In this document: positions 1 to 10,080 of the stretch, piece after piece | Numbering within the stretch: position 1 is the stretch's first letter | Layout of the letters: every line of letters begins with the position of its first letter | Position numbers and translations under genes: made by a program | The notes under the pieces: model-generated | Database searches by the model: none | What the model saw: only the letters and a program-made list of their open reading frames with translations | Told to the model about the DNA's origin: nothing | Assembly (NCBI GenBank): GCA_949128115.1 | Contig: OX421962.1 | Span: 101,338,836 to 101,402,835 of the forward strand | DNA length: 64,000 bases | Source of the DNA: Anaspis maculata | Lineage: Eukaryota > Arthropoda > Insecta > Coleoptera > Scraptiidae | Reading direction: 5' to 3'

Positions 1-430
1 GAGGGCGTCCTCGTCCTCCTTCACCTCATCCTCCTCCGACTTTCCCCCATCCTCTTCATCATCATGATTGTTCTTGTTGATGTCGCTGTTTTCGGCGTTT
101 TCAACCCCAATTATGGGGGTGTTTGCGGCGGCGGTGGCGGCGACGGTGGTATTGATGACGACGCCCTCATCGAAAAACAATGGCAGCCCGACCAGGGCCA
201 AGGCCATGGCGAAGCGAGCGTGCTCGACGAGTTGTGCTTCGGGAGCGGAGCGGGGAAACAGCCGCAACGGGTCGCAGCCCAGCTCCTCCAGCTTGCGACA
301 GAGGCCCAAGTGATAGCTGGCCAAGAAGTCTCCGAGGTGGTCGGTCCTGGTGGTACGATCCAAGAAAGTCAGCAGGAACAGGACCAGGTCGTGGACCGGA
401 GAGGCGTAACGGCATGCCCGAAAATCGCAA
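1..430 (-). CDS. CHK-kinase-like (EcKinase) gene, C-lobe exon, runs off the window
   Basis: Read on the minus strand from about base 429, this stays open for 143 codons to the window edge. It carries CRYASPVHDLVLFLLT, the stretch that follows the metal-binding DFQ motif in CHK kinase-like / ecdysteroid 22-kinase-type proteins, then a helical segment typical of the C-lobe and a low-complexity Ala/Thr and Asp/Glu-rich tail. Family members phosphorylate hydroxyls of small molecules such as ecdysteroids in the cytosol; the substrate here cannot be told. The previous exon lies just upstream at 467-694. The acceptor is uncertain: the AG at 431-432 would put this exon out of frame with an exon ending at base 467, so a different donor/acceptor pair or a real frame break must be considered. 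The acidic tail may be lineage-specific or may be read-through beyond the true end. Family assignment is firm; the junction is not. Confidence 0.75.
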
Positions 431-466
431 CTGAGAACTCTTCGTGATGATGTCTGCATTACCTAC

Positions 467-694
467 CTGAAAATCTACGAATTTGGCCGAACCCGCATCG
501 GAGTTCCAGATCACGTTGTTGGGCCAAAGATCACCGTGTGTTACCACACTGTAATCGTCGCGGCGTGAGGCTAGAGCCGACATCTTGTTGTACACATCGA
601 GCGTGAAGCCGGCCAGTTTCCCCGTGTAAATGCTGTCGGCCGGAAGTGCCTGTTTGGCCAGTTTGTACGCATCATGTATGGATTCAAGAAAAAT
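467..694 (-). CDS. CHK-kinase-like gene, catalytic exon (HGDLWPNN, DFQ)
   Basis: This 228-base minus-strand exon is 76 complete codons between an acceptor AG (695-696) and a donor GTAGGT beginning at 466. It encodes THGDLWPNNVIW, matching the Brenner-type catalytic motif HxDxxxxN of aminoglycoside-phosphotransferase-like kinases, and ends with KFVDFQ, the DFG-equivalent metal-binding motif. Both are diagnostic of the CHK kinase-like (DUF1679/EcKinase) family. All key catalytic residues visible here are intact. It is the middle of the C-lobe: the N-lobe exon is at 4642-5035 and the remaining C-lobe at 1-430. No promoter or start belongs to it. Family assignment is strong; whether the gene is expressed is unknown. 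Confidence 0.88.
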
Positions 695-741
695 CTGCGC
701 TCAAAAACCCAAATTTATTACGTCGCATTCACCAGGCACCA

Positions 742-884
742 AGAAGCCAAGGGGTGCAACTGACAAAATATTTGTTTTGAAATAATCAAGTTTAGGCTTC
801 TTGGTCTCATTTATAACCTAGGCTCATTTATACTGCCGTTTTTTTTTGTATATCACTCAATTTACTTGATACCCCTTGGCTTCT
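742..884. repeat. Short inverted repeat in intron
   Basis: The 14-base word AGAAGCCAAGGGGT at 742-755 returns as its exact reverse complement at 871-884. The pair brackets about 115 bases of AT-rich sequence in the large kinase intron. The layout suggests a small MITE relic; no target-site duplication was identified. Confidence 0.4.
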
Positions 885-1439
885 AGCCACGCACTTTTGT
901 ACGCCTTAATCTGGTTTAATGGAAGGCATTACCTAGTACTTGATGCAATGGGCTACTTGCCCAAATTTTTTTTATTGGCTTAATCGAAAGTATGGGCAAA
1001 AATATTGTACCCGTATTTTTTCTTTTTCCTAAATTCCCAAAATTGCGGCCGTAGTGTCTGTTTTAAAAATATATTTGTGACGTCACAAATATACTAAAAA
1101 CTAAACAAACAGCACTGTTGGGTTGAAAACTAAAAAAACAGTTAGAGTGGCTTAACAATATTTGAAAAATACAGACAGAAAAATTTCACTAAAGATTCCC
1201 GACTTTTATCAACCTTTTGAAAAAAAAAAATCGAAAAAAAAATCTTTTTAATCAATGGATATATTTTTCGGAAATTTTCAGGAAATACTATTTATTACTC
1301 TTGTTGATGATTGAAAGTGTTTCCAGTCAAATCTGTTTCATTGGCAAGTACCCCATTATGTTAACGGAGTACTTAGATACTATTCTAGATCACTGATAGT
1401 ACAGGAGAAATAGTCAAATAAAAAAAATTGCAAAACCTC

Positions 1440-1545
1440 AGAAAAAATATGGATGTCCTGAAAATTTGATATTCTGTCCAGAATTGAATGCTCCACTACA
1501 TATCAAAAATCGCACTTCGGGGGTTTTAAGTTGTTGGAGGGGGGG
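1440..1545 (+). repeat. Dispersed repeat, inverted relative of 4430-4535
   Basis: This stretch (gaaaaaatatggatgtcctg... to the G-rich run near 1540) matches the reverse complement of 4430-4535 over about 100 bases with substitutions. The two copies face each other across the intron of the kinase gene. No coding potential is visible. Confidence 0.5.
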
Positions 1546-1997
1546 AGGGGTGGGTACAATTTGCAACTTGGAATGGAAGGGTATGAAACCCGTCAATCCA
1601 CTGGATGCAATGCAAATACTCGTACATCGTAATTCGACGCATTGTATCCCGTTGATATCATTTTGGTACGAAAGTGGCTCGTAGGGATGCGAAGTTCGCC
1701 TAGGTGGCTCTTTTTTTCCTGCGCCATATTGAACCGATCACGACAAGTTTGGCATCTTTTCCGACTAAATTCAATCTCCTGAAATTGAATCCGATGTGTA
1801 AATTGAGATGACAAGTTCGAACAAGTTAACTTAAATTTTTTATTTTTTTTGACAATTTTGACGAATTTTTCTCCACTGTTGGAGATGTTCATTTTTGGAA
1901 ATATTCCGAAGGCCATTGCTTTAGAGTGTATTCTCCACGAAGATCATCCACTCAATGTATAATTTTGTTTCTCGAGTTTGAAAATCGATTTGAACCT

Positions 1998-3536
1998 GAG
2001 CCGGCCTGCCGGCTCCATCCCGTAGGATTGAAAGTCGTAAGGTCGAACATCGTACAATCTAAAATCCCGCCTTTTATCGTAAGGTCATCATGCCAGTGAC
2101 CGCCAACAAGTATGCAAAATGTAGTTAGGCAACCGACACAGGTTACCTGTACAAGTTTGTTGCATATTTCATATCCGCTGGTAATTTAAGCTATATACTA
2201 CATAATATTTACAGAAAGCGTTAACAAACAAGATAGAAATGAAGATTCGACTGGCAAGGTAGGAATTTGATGAGATAATGTAATTCCTGTGCGCATTCAA
2301 ACTTCTTGTAGATATGCAGTACTAAAAGAAAAACATAACCAAAACCCTCGGTGGTCTTGATCCCCATCAAGTCAGCACTTGAAATACAAAGTGCTACACT
2401 TAGAATGTGGCCCCTGTCGATCTCCGACTTCCGAGACGTTACTTGATCATTCCGTTCTATCTAAATATATCGATAGCCCTACATCGACCCGTAACTTCGG
2501 GTCATTTGTGTCAAATTTCGTCCTTTGGAAAATTGAGAAAAAAACGTCTCATCCTCTGGCACGACCGTTTTTTCGAAAAACACACGTTCGAATCGTTCTA
2601 TCTGAATTTACGAACATTTTTTCGGTTGGTAAAGCACGGAAAATTTCACTCGAAACGTTCCCAGGTTTAATTTTCAAGACTTTCTTTACACCGAAAAGAA
2701 AAGTTCTTTCGATATTTCTCACAGGAGAAAATATGTCCTCAATGACCCCGGAAACAATTTTCGGTCATCGGTTTTCAAAAATGTTCGAGTCTGTTTTTGG
2801 CCGTTCAAAAAAAAAGCAAATTGACCACTAACAGAGCGCACTGGAGTAGGCCGCTCCAGTCGGCTGACAACTTGACTGCAGCAACGTTGGCCACTGCCAA
2901 GAGTTGGATGGGTGACTAGGCATCTTTCATCTGATTCGAAGCCGGTCTGGAATTCCTCCTCGGGTGGTCTTAGGCAAACCCCCCGAGTACACATGCCTCC
3001 AGCCGGCGGTACGACAATGTGTAGGGGAAAACCGGCAGCGTGGTCGGGAGGCAGACGAAGTCAGGAACACCGGCGCAGGGAGCGTGGATGTATCGGACAT
3101 CCGCACCTGCGGTTCGGGGGTGAAAGACGGAGTCAAGGTCAACCGTGCGCTTGTCGGCCCCAGTGCTTGGATGGCCCGACCATCAAACATCCAGGCACCA
3201 CACTGCGGCTCGGTGAGTCCGGCTGGTCTGGGAGAGAGGTACAATGAGCCCAATAATGAGGCCTACTAGCCAGGTGAAACTCTGTTCCACCAACTCCCCA
3301 AAATGGAATCCAGAATCCAGAACACAGCGCACAACCATATCTGGTCAATCAATTGGTGGCAAAAAGTGGAACAGCAACCTGTCATTCAACTCTGGTTAAT
3401 AACATAGGTTAATACATTTTCATGGGTTCCAATTCGATGGTTTGGGATTACTGTAAAGCTGGTAAATCGCATGCGGGATTTTCGATCCTACGACGTTCGA
3501 TCCTACACTTTCGATCCTACGGGTGGCAGCGGGCTC
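1998..3536. mobile_element. Nonautonomous DNA element with ~70-bp terminal inverted repeats
   Basis: Bases 1998-2070 and 3473-3536 are imperfect inverted repeats beginning GAGCC. Each contains iterated words like CGTAGGATCGAA and ends inward at ...AAAATCCCGC. The 1.5-kb interior holds no recognisable transposase. Part of it (about 2830-3290) is GC-rich and unlike its AT-rich surroundings. It sits in the intron between the kinase exons. No clear target-site duplication was found, so the exact ends are provisional. Confidence 0.6.
2828..3290 (+). repeat. GC-rich repeat insert with a 5S-rRNA-like word
   Basis: This GC-rich block inside the 1998-3536 element contains TTGGATGGGTGAC (about 2904-2916), an exact match to the box C region of the 5S rRNA internal promoter, in a context that otherwise does not fold as 5S rRNA. 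It could be the 5' end of a non-LTR retrotransposon or a 5S-derived SINE. ORFs in several frames here have no recognisable domain and look like GC-driven noise. Confidence 0.3.
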
Positions 3537-4333
3537 GCCGCGTCGTCTACTACTGACCAGAACACTATTATCCATTCCAAGCTTGAAGAAACCACAGTGG
3601 CCTATGATATTTTGTCTTCAAAATGGATAATCTGATGAGTTGATAGATTGAAAAAGTCAAGATGACATTATTCAAATTTCTCAAAGTGATGTTTGCTCTG
3701 CTGGATTGCCGTTTAATTTAATTGTTAGGTCAGATTGTGACACTAACACATTATTCTTATTCAGTCTTGTCTTGAAAACGCCGTCAGGCAAGTTGCTTCG
3801 ATAGTGAGAAGTGTTGAGAACTGCAATAAGAAGAATATACAGTTGAAAAAATGACCGAGGAGAACGCAGGTCTAGCGGCGGGGTGTGATTTCGTCGCAAG
3901 TGATCCCGCGACCTGAGCTCGTCGCACCCTGTAAGAACCAGGTATGTTAATCCACTCTCTGTTCCAGGAGAGTGATCTGTGATCCTGGCCGTAAGAAAGC
4001 GGCTGAGGTCAGTGAGCAAACCTGCGACCTGCCAGCGACGCATCCCCAGAATGACAATTTGACAACACAGCGTAGTTCAAGTGAGGGTTTCATGTCATAT
4101 GGACACAAACTTGAACGTAACCTCCCTTGTATTCAGATGACAATTAACATAAAAAATCAGGGACACCAACAAAATTCGAATTTTTCATGGCAAGCTGTGG
4201 TTTTTTCAAGCTTGGAATGGATTATACAGCATGCACCCTCAAATGAAAATAGCTCAAACCATTGAAGAAATAACAACTGAGCTTTGAAAGTTCAAGGATC
4301 TGTGCGGAATTGAATTCCCTATAACATTAACAA

Positions 4334-4475
4334 AATCGCCATGAATCGCACTGCAGGGTTTTTAGTTTTTTGAGGGGAGAGTTAACAGTTCATAGAGCAT
4401 GAATCTTGCCGAAATCTTATCCTACTCCTCGAACAACTCAAAATCTTGCAGTGCGATTCATGGCGATTTTATTAC
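4334..4475. repeat. Inverted repeat (AATCGCCATGAATCGCACTGCA)
   Basis: The words at about 4336-4356 and 4455-4475 are near-exact inverted copies flanking about 100 bases. They form a hairpin-type MITE core within the kinase intron, and 1440-1545 carries a diverged relative of the right side. Confidence 0.5.
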
Positions 4476-4641
4476 TAAATTCTGAACGGAATATCAAATT
4501 TTCAGGGCGTCCATATTTTTTCATAGGTTGAAATCTATCTTTCTTGTAGTATGAAGTTCGAATTATCCGAACGCTTTGTACAATAAATGCTGGTCCAGAT
4601 TCTTATTGAGAACTCTTTGAGCTAGAAATGCAAATACTAAC

Positions 4642-5035
4642 GTTTTTGCGCCGCGACGTCCTCTGCGCGAAGACCGTCTCCCGTATCTTACTTGTTGCCG
4701 TCTCGAATTCCCGCGGGCGGCGATCTTTCATCGCGAACGAGTAGGCGTGAAACTTGCCTAGCTCCTGCAAAACGATCCGTGTCCTTTGGACTGTGCTGCT
4801 GCTGTTTTTCTCCCCGCCTGCTTCTTGTCGGGCAGCAAAGGACGTACACAAGTCAAGAGGTGCGTAACCCTGCTGCTGCAGATCTTCCATGATGATGAAC
4901 GGCACATCCGCATTTCCGACGCTTAGACACTCGGGCGCACACGTCAGCGGTCCTGCCGCTCGCTCAATCTTCTCGAAGTGTCTCGATATTTCACCGTAGA
5001 ACAACTGGAACAACAATGCATCCGGCTTTTGAGAG
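4642..5035 (-). CDS. CHK-kinase-like gene, N-lobe exon (FIIMEDL)
   Basis: On the minus strand an acceptor TAG (5036-5038) opens this 394-base exon and a donor GTTAGT (from 4641) closes it after codons for SRRKN. It encodes LFYGEISRHFEKI, a cysteine-containing loop (TCAPECL), then VPFIIMEDLQ, the hinge-region motif of CHK/EcKinase proteins, and an alpha-helical stretch (TRIVLQELGKFHAYSFAM) that in the family precedes the catalytic loop. No stop codon interrupts it. The next exon in reading direction is 467-694. The exon opens in phase 2, so it needs two bases from an upstream exon. The candidate at 35,082-35,341 has a donor (GTATGT) that supplies exactly that phase, but it lies 30 kb away. The overlap of F..E-type motifs in the two exons leaves open that they belong to different paralogues. 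Confidence 0.85.
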
Positions 5036-5742
5036 CTACATAAAACGTGACGATATAAATTGCTCGTCTTCCTGATTTAATGTGAGAATCCATTTTGAGG
5101 GTCCACCGCCGAAGCACGCGTCCGTCTATTATCTATGAAATATCAAAACCCTAATTTCCCTCAGTTATCTCGGGGAATTGCGAGACCCAACGATCGGTTT
5201 ATAGGCGCGCAGTTAAGTTTGCGTTCAACTTTTGCCATTTGGTGCTTAGAGTGGCAATAAAACGCTTACTAGAAGCTCAATTGGGGTGTGTTATCAAATG
5301 CCAATTAACGGGAGGGGAGCCGAGCTTTTACTTCTCTAGTTTTCTACTTACACGCCATTATTTGTCGAGTGCTTTCGTAACTAGTTGATTATTTCCGAAA
5401 TAATTGTAGACGCATGAAAATGAAATCTCAGGAAAGCGACCAAATCACAGCATTTGAAGCAGTCACATCAAATAAGTCTTCAAAAGAGCTTTGTTGCTTT
5501 GTGACTTGAATTTATTATGAACCTCTCCGCCTACAAATAAGCATCAAAGGTACGAGGGGAGTTTTATACTCGCGGACTGGATACCGTGGGTGTGGAATAA
5601 CAATTTGTTCAATTTTTGTTATTAATTCCTGATCATTTCTGGTTAGAAAGCTTTAGTTTCATCGCAATGTCTATAACAGCTGTCTCAGTATAGTTATAAG
5701 ATTAAGTCGATGCATTAGATGCGGCAGAAGTTATCTACAGGA
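5036..5742. other. No gene seen
   Basis: This is AT-rich intronic or intergenic sequence upstream of the N-lobe exon on the minus strand. I see no further convincing exon, RNA gene or repeat in it. Confidence 0.4.
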
Positions 5743-6125
5743 TTGTAACTGGAGATGGAACTAGACCTCACTTTTATGATTCCGACGCAAGTCGGAAGCA
5801 CTGGCATGCATTGGCTGGCCTAGCCCTAAAGAGACTCAAAGCCCAACTATTGGCTGAAAAAGTGATAGCGACAATTTTTTTGGAACTCCCAAGAAATTGT
5901 AAAATGCATAATTGAAGGATACTATGCGAATATTTTGAACGGTTTGCGAGAGACCATAAAAGAAAAATAGGGAGAGGAAAGTTGAAAAAAGCGTTCTGTT
6001 ACTCCATGACCATGGACCTGTTCACAAGGCTCGTATTAAAATGTTCGGTGAGCTGACGTGAGGCTTTAAAAGAATGAACCATCCACCATACAGCCCTGAC
6101 CTGACTTCTATCGACAAATAGTCCG
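5743..6125 (+). pseudogene. Decayed mariner-family transposase fragment
   Basis: In frame from 5743 the translation reads IVTGDGTRPHFYD, aligning to the mariner TGDET block that holds the first catalytic Asp. It continues through EKVIATIFLE (the mariner K-ATVFWD block) and, after frame changes, LLHDHGPVHKAR (second Asp region) and NHPPYSPDL (third). There is an in-frame stop after ...KMHN and at least one frameshift, and both ends are missing. It is a relic of a mariner-type element; no terminal repeats were identified. Confidence 0.75.
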
Positions 6126-6143
6126 GATGTTAAGAGCCATAAA

Positions 6144-6164
6144 ACCACCACCACCACCACCACC
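6144..6164 (+). repeat. (ACC)n microsatellite
   Basis: Seven ACC triplets in a row, immediately after the mariner relic. Confidence 0.9.
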
Positions 6165-6241
6165 TTGCATTTAATGATTAAGCAGTGCCGTTTGGTACGA
6201 ATGTTGTACATACTCGTGCCTTAATTTTAAGAGGTATTGCC

Positions 6242-6303
6242 AAGATGGCGGTCCGTGCAGACGCCGTATAGATGGCGATGGCGGTCCGTGCAGACGCCGT
6301 ATA
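6242..6303 (+). repeat. Tandem duplication of a ~35-base unit (GCAGACGCCGTATA)
   Basis: The phrase GATGGCGGTCCGTGCAGACG followed by CCGTATA occurs twice within 60 bases. Diverged versions recur at 9582-9790, so this is one dispersed family. Confidence 0.7.
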
Positions 6304-6453
6304 CAGGTGATCAAAAATATAAAAATTCCAACTCATGAACCAAAAAAGTTGGAGCCATGAAAACTAGCATCTAGATTCACAATTCAATGCTTATTGAGCT
6401 GAAATAAACCGCTTCTAAATATTTTTAGCCGTTTCCGAAATATTTTTAGTTAA

Positions 6454-7480
6454 GTGGTCGATTTCATGGAAAGGGACATTTTACAAAAAATCAGTGATTT
6501 TCCAAGATATTTGGATAAAACTTTGCATGTCGACAAAGAATGACCTCAATCATTAAATGTGGTGTGTTGCCACCGCGTCCGCCTACTATTTTCGAAAATA
6601 TGACAGTCGATTCCTTTTTCTCCTATAGCCGCCATCTTGAATTCGCCCATTATGGAATAAGTGGAAAATCAACTGGTACTAGCAGCAATGGTCATACTCA
6701 ATAATATAAATGCAAAAGTAACCGTTCTCAGTGAGTAACTTTTTGTAATTGGCCACTTGGAAATGTTGAACCCATTTTTACGAGTTTTATAGCACTTCGG
6801 CGCTTTACCGACCAAAATGACCATTGTAAAGATGAAAATGGAGTCTGGAAACAATCCATCTTGTTTGGTCTCTTTGGCAATTGTGCATTTTCGAAAAAAA
6901 TGTAATACAAAAAACGAGACAAAAATTTACCCACCGACAAAAAAACGGCGAGTCAAAAACGAGAAATTTATCAAATAAACGTATTTCCAAAACTTGTCCC
7001 ATTTTTTCAAGATATTTTCAGTAGATTGGGGGAATGAATAATGAAGAATCACAATGGTTCCGTAATTCATCTTGACCAAGATATTGGATTGATTTAATAC
7101 CCCATAGTCATCTTCACAGTTGTCAATAAGGTCGTGGTAAGTCTGTAAAACTCGTAAAAATGGCTTAACATTTCCTTATGGCCAATTACAAAGAGTTACT
7201 CACTGAGAACGGTTATTCTTGCAATCAGATTTTTGCCTATGACCATTACTACTAGTTTCAATTGATTTCTCACTTATTCCATAATGGGCGAATTCAAAAT
7301 AGCGGCCATAAGAAAAAAAGCAGTCAACTGTCATATTTTCAAAAATAGTAGGCGGGGACGGTGGCAACACATCACATTCCATGTATGAGGTCATTCTTTG
7401 TGGAAGTACAAAGATTCATCTAAATATCTTGGAAAATCACTGGATTATTGCAAAATGTCCATTCCCATGAAACCGACCAC
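6454..7480. mobile_element. Foldback element, ~340-bp inverted arms
   Basis: Bases 6454-6793 and 7143-7480 are inverted repeats of one another. Both hold, in opposite order, the words around CATGGAAAGGGACATTTT, CCGCCTACTATTTTCGAAAA, GGAATAAGTG and CATTTTTACGAGTTTTA, and divergence is moderate. The ~350-base loop carries no transposase. ORFs of 60-70 codons here are short and mirror each other across the arms, so they are not genes. Confidence 0.85.
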
Positions 7481-7830
7481 TGAATTCAACGGCGCCTAAC
7501 ATCCGGACTAAAACTTCTGGGTCCAAACCTGAAAAATGATCTCAAAACAATGAAAAACAATGTTAAAATTCCTCTGTCGACGTAATAACTAATAGGCAAA
7601 TGACAATAGTGAGTTTCGAAGAGATTATGAATCGAAACGTCTCGTCCGCAAAAGTGATGTGCATATTGCGTCCAAAATGAAGGTCACTTGAAGGCCCCCA
7701 GAGGGGGCGACAAAGGTGATGTTGCATGAAAAAAGTGAGGGTCAGTCCTTTCTAAAAGTTTCGCACCGCTACTGTAACTTACCATGGATGGCTTTGAATC
7801 CAATTTTCTCAAAAATGTGTTTTGCAGTGT

Positions 7831-7925
7831 TGTAAAATTACCGTTAAAATTGGTAATCAACCAAAGTAATTTACCTCGTTTTATTACCCTAATAAACTTT
7901 TAGGTAACCAATGGTTCTTTGCCAA
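7831..7925 (+). repeat. hAT-like MITE fragment (CAGTG.TGTAAAA end)
   Basis: CAGTGTTGTAAAATTACC followed by TTACC/GGTAA-rich sequence resembles the termini of the complete hAT-like MITE at 40,633-41,012 and of the fragment at 33,600-33,720. Only one end is evident here. Confidence 0.4.
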
Positions 7926-7962
7926 TCACCGGAAATTTATATTATTGATAATTCACCAACAT

Positions 7963-8184
7963 CCAGTTCCACCAGCGAATTTAATTATTGTTAGCTAATT
8001 GAGACATTTTCTCTGATAGATTTAAGGTCAGTGCTGGTTGAATGACCACGGAAAATGCATACAAGATGTCGTGGTCTAAACATTTTTCCATAATATTTCG
8101 TGATTGCTGTGGTCACTAAGCCAATATTCACCAGAGAAAATGTCTCAATTAGTTAACAATGATTAAATTCGCTAGTGGAACTGG
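7963..8184. mobile_element. Small palindromic MITE
   Basis: Arms at 7963-8016 and 8132-8184 are inverted copies (CCAGTTCCACCAGCGAATTT ... to ...AGACATTTTCTCTG). The element is 222 bases with a ~115-base loop and no coding capacity. Confidence 0.8.
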
Positions 8185-8241
8185 CAACAAGTATTCTGTA
8201 TTTTTGAATCGAGATCATAACGGATTATGCTTTGTACTTAT

Positions 8242-8385
8242 TCGGCCTGATTCTATAAGGGAGTGGTTATGGTGTGCTTACTATCAAATTGCTATGGCGA
8301 CAGCCAATAGGAAGGCCCGTTGCCTTAGCAATTTCATCGCAAGCTCGGTGATTACCATAACCATTCCCTTGAAGAATCAGGCCGA
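8242..8385. mobile_element. Small palindromic MITE (TCGGCCTGATTCT ends)
   Basis: TCGGCCTGATTCT at 8242 and its inverse AGAATCAGGCCGA ending at 8385 bracket 144 bases. Inner inverted words are GGGAGTGGTTATGGT and ACCATAACCATTCCC. No ORF of note. Confidence 0.8.
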
Positions 8386-9581
8386 TTGAGAGCTTCATGG
8401 GCTACATGAATTTCACAGGAGACTTGAAAAGCATTGTAAAAATTAGTTGAATTAAAATTCAGTGTATTTAGAGAAACTAGGACATCTTATATTGATTATC
8501 AAATAGAAAGTTAGGCCTACTGACGTCACTAATAAAGGTAGTCATTTTGTACCTCCATTGATTGAGCGTATGAACCAAATTGGAAGAAAAACCAAAAAAC
8601 GTGAAGATGAACTCGAGTAGGTAACGGAAAACTAAAAACATCTGATGAACCGATCATCTACAAAAAAAATTGTTACCTTTAGTAATTCACGTCCACAGGC
8701 CTTGTCAAAATAGACCGCATTTTGATAGTCGAGGAGGTATGACCATACCAGGCTTTCGGGTCGATTTGCAGCCCTTCCCGGCTCCAAAACTGGACCAGCT
8801 CCATGGCGAATAGAGACGAAATGGAAATGAAAACCTTCCTTGCATTTTGTTGAAATTTGCAGCTCTCGGCTAATGTATATCTAAATCAAAATTTATCGTT
8901 TTGACATTTTGACAGCGCAACTTTGCGCGGGTTACAAGTCTTGGAATTGAACCTTGCGTCTATAATGTAATAAAACTGAGATAAACACGAAAATTTTCGT
9001 CAACTTCGAAGCAGAACATAACTTTTAAATTACGTCCACCAGCAACAAAAAATGTCTGATCAGTATTCAAACGATTTTTCTTGATATAGGGTTGAATTCT
9101 TCTCATCTAGTGCAGGTTTGCCCAGTTTTTTTTTGCGCCCAAAATCTGCTAGAACCACCCGCAAACAAGCGTGCGGGAAGTAAGGGGAACCACCTTGCAA
9201 ATTGTGATACAAGCACAAAATTTGGTAGTACTCCAAACAAGACTGGGGGTGGTGCTCAGCCGAATTTTTCCCAAGAGGGCTGTTACAGAGGCGCTATGTT
9301 GTCCTTGGAGCCTTAAGGTCCATCTTCGAAACGGCAAGTGATATCGACAAACTTCAAACTTCTTTTTCATTGAAGTTACTCGCAGGTAATAAACACAAAT
9401 CGTGTGAACTCATCTGAACCTCCCGCTCACCAATTGCCTACCTTTCAGGGGTGAAATTGAAAAAACTGTCAGTGGGAGCTATTTATTCCGGTGGTTAGCC
9501 ATCCCAACCTTGCACTTTCGAGCACAGCATTGAGATTTGTCACAGTCGAAGTACATACCTATATCTTACTTCCAAGAAGTG

Positions 9582-9790
9582 GTGCCCAGATGGCATTACT
9601 TGCAGACGCCGTATACAGGGTGTTCAATAAAGCAAAAATTCCAACTTGTTAACCAAAAAAGTTGGAGTCATGAAAGTCACCACATAGGTTTACAATTGTG
9701 CCCAGATGGCACTACTTGCAGATGCCGTATACAAGGTGTTCAACTGTTCAATCATGCAAAAATTCCGAATCCCGGTGAACAAGTTGGAAT
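9582..9790 (+). repeat. Two tandem copies of a 116-bp repeat
   Basis: GTGCCCAGATGGCA.TACTTG starts at 9582 and again at 9698, each followed by CAGA.GCCGTATACA.GGTGT and AAAAATTCC. This is the same family as 6242-6303 and the sequence after it. Confidence 0.75.
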
Positions 9791-9817
9791 TTTTGTGCTT
9801 TTGGAGAAAACAAGAAA

Positions 9818-10080
9818 GTAAGTAAGTAAGCAAGTAAGTAAGTATTTATTGGTGTTCCCCATAGGTATACATAAAGTATTTCCACAAGTCATAAAATATC
9901 ACACACGATATCACAAAAGAAAAATATTAAGTCATAGTATTTACATATACAAGTTGTACATGATTGTATATAAACATTTTACAAAAACGATTAAATACAT
10001 TCACAATTTTAAAAAGTCATCCACCGAGTAAAAATGATTTTCGATTAAAAAGTCCTTCAGCCAAGATTTGAATAATGGAA
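9818..10080 (-). repeat. Retroelement 3' end with (CTTA)n tail, minus strand
   Basis: Reading the minus strand, an AATAAA signal runs into CTTACTTACTTG-type simple repeat (9818-9845 on the plus strand shows AAGTAAGTAAGT). A short polyadenylation-like signal followed by a tetranucleotide tail is typical of non-LTR element 3' ends. No ORF domain is visible in the 230 bases upstream. Confidence 0.4.

Noticed and set aside
64..447. 127-codon plus-strand ORF as a gene
   Set aside because: It is the opposite strand of the kinase C-lobe exon and only reflects its GC-rich codons.
2379..2831. 150-codon plus-strand ORF
   Set aside because: No family match; AT-rich, and it lies inside the 1998-3536 nonautonomous element.
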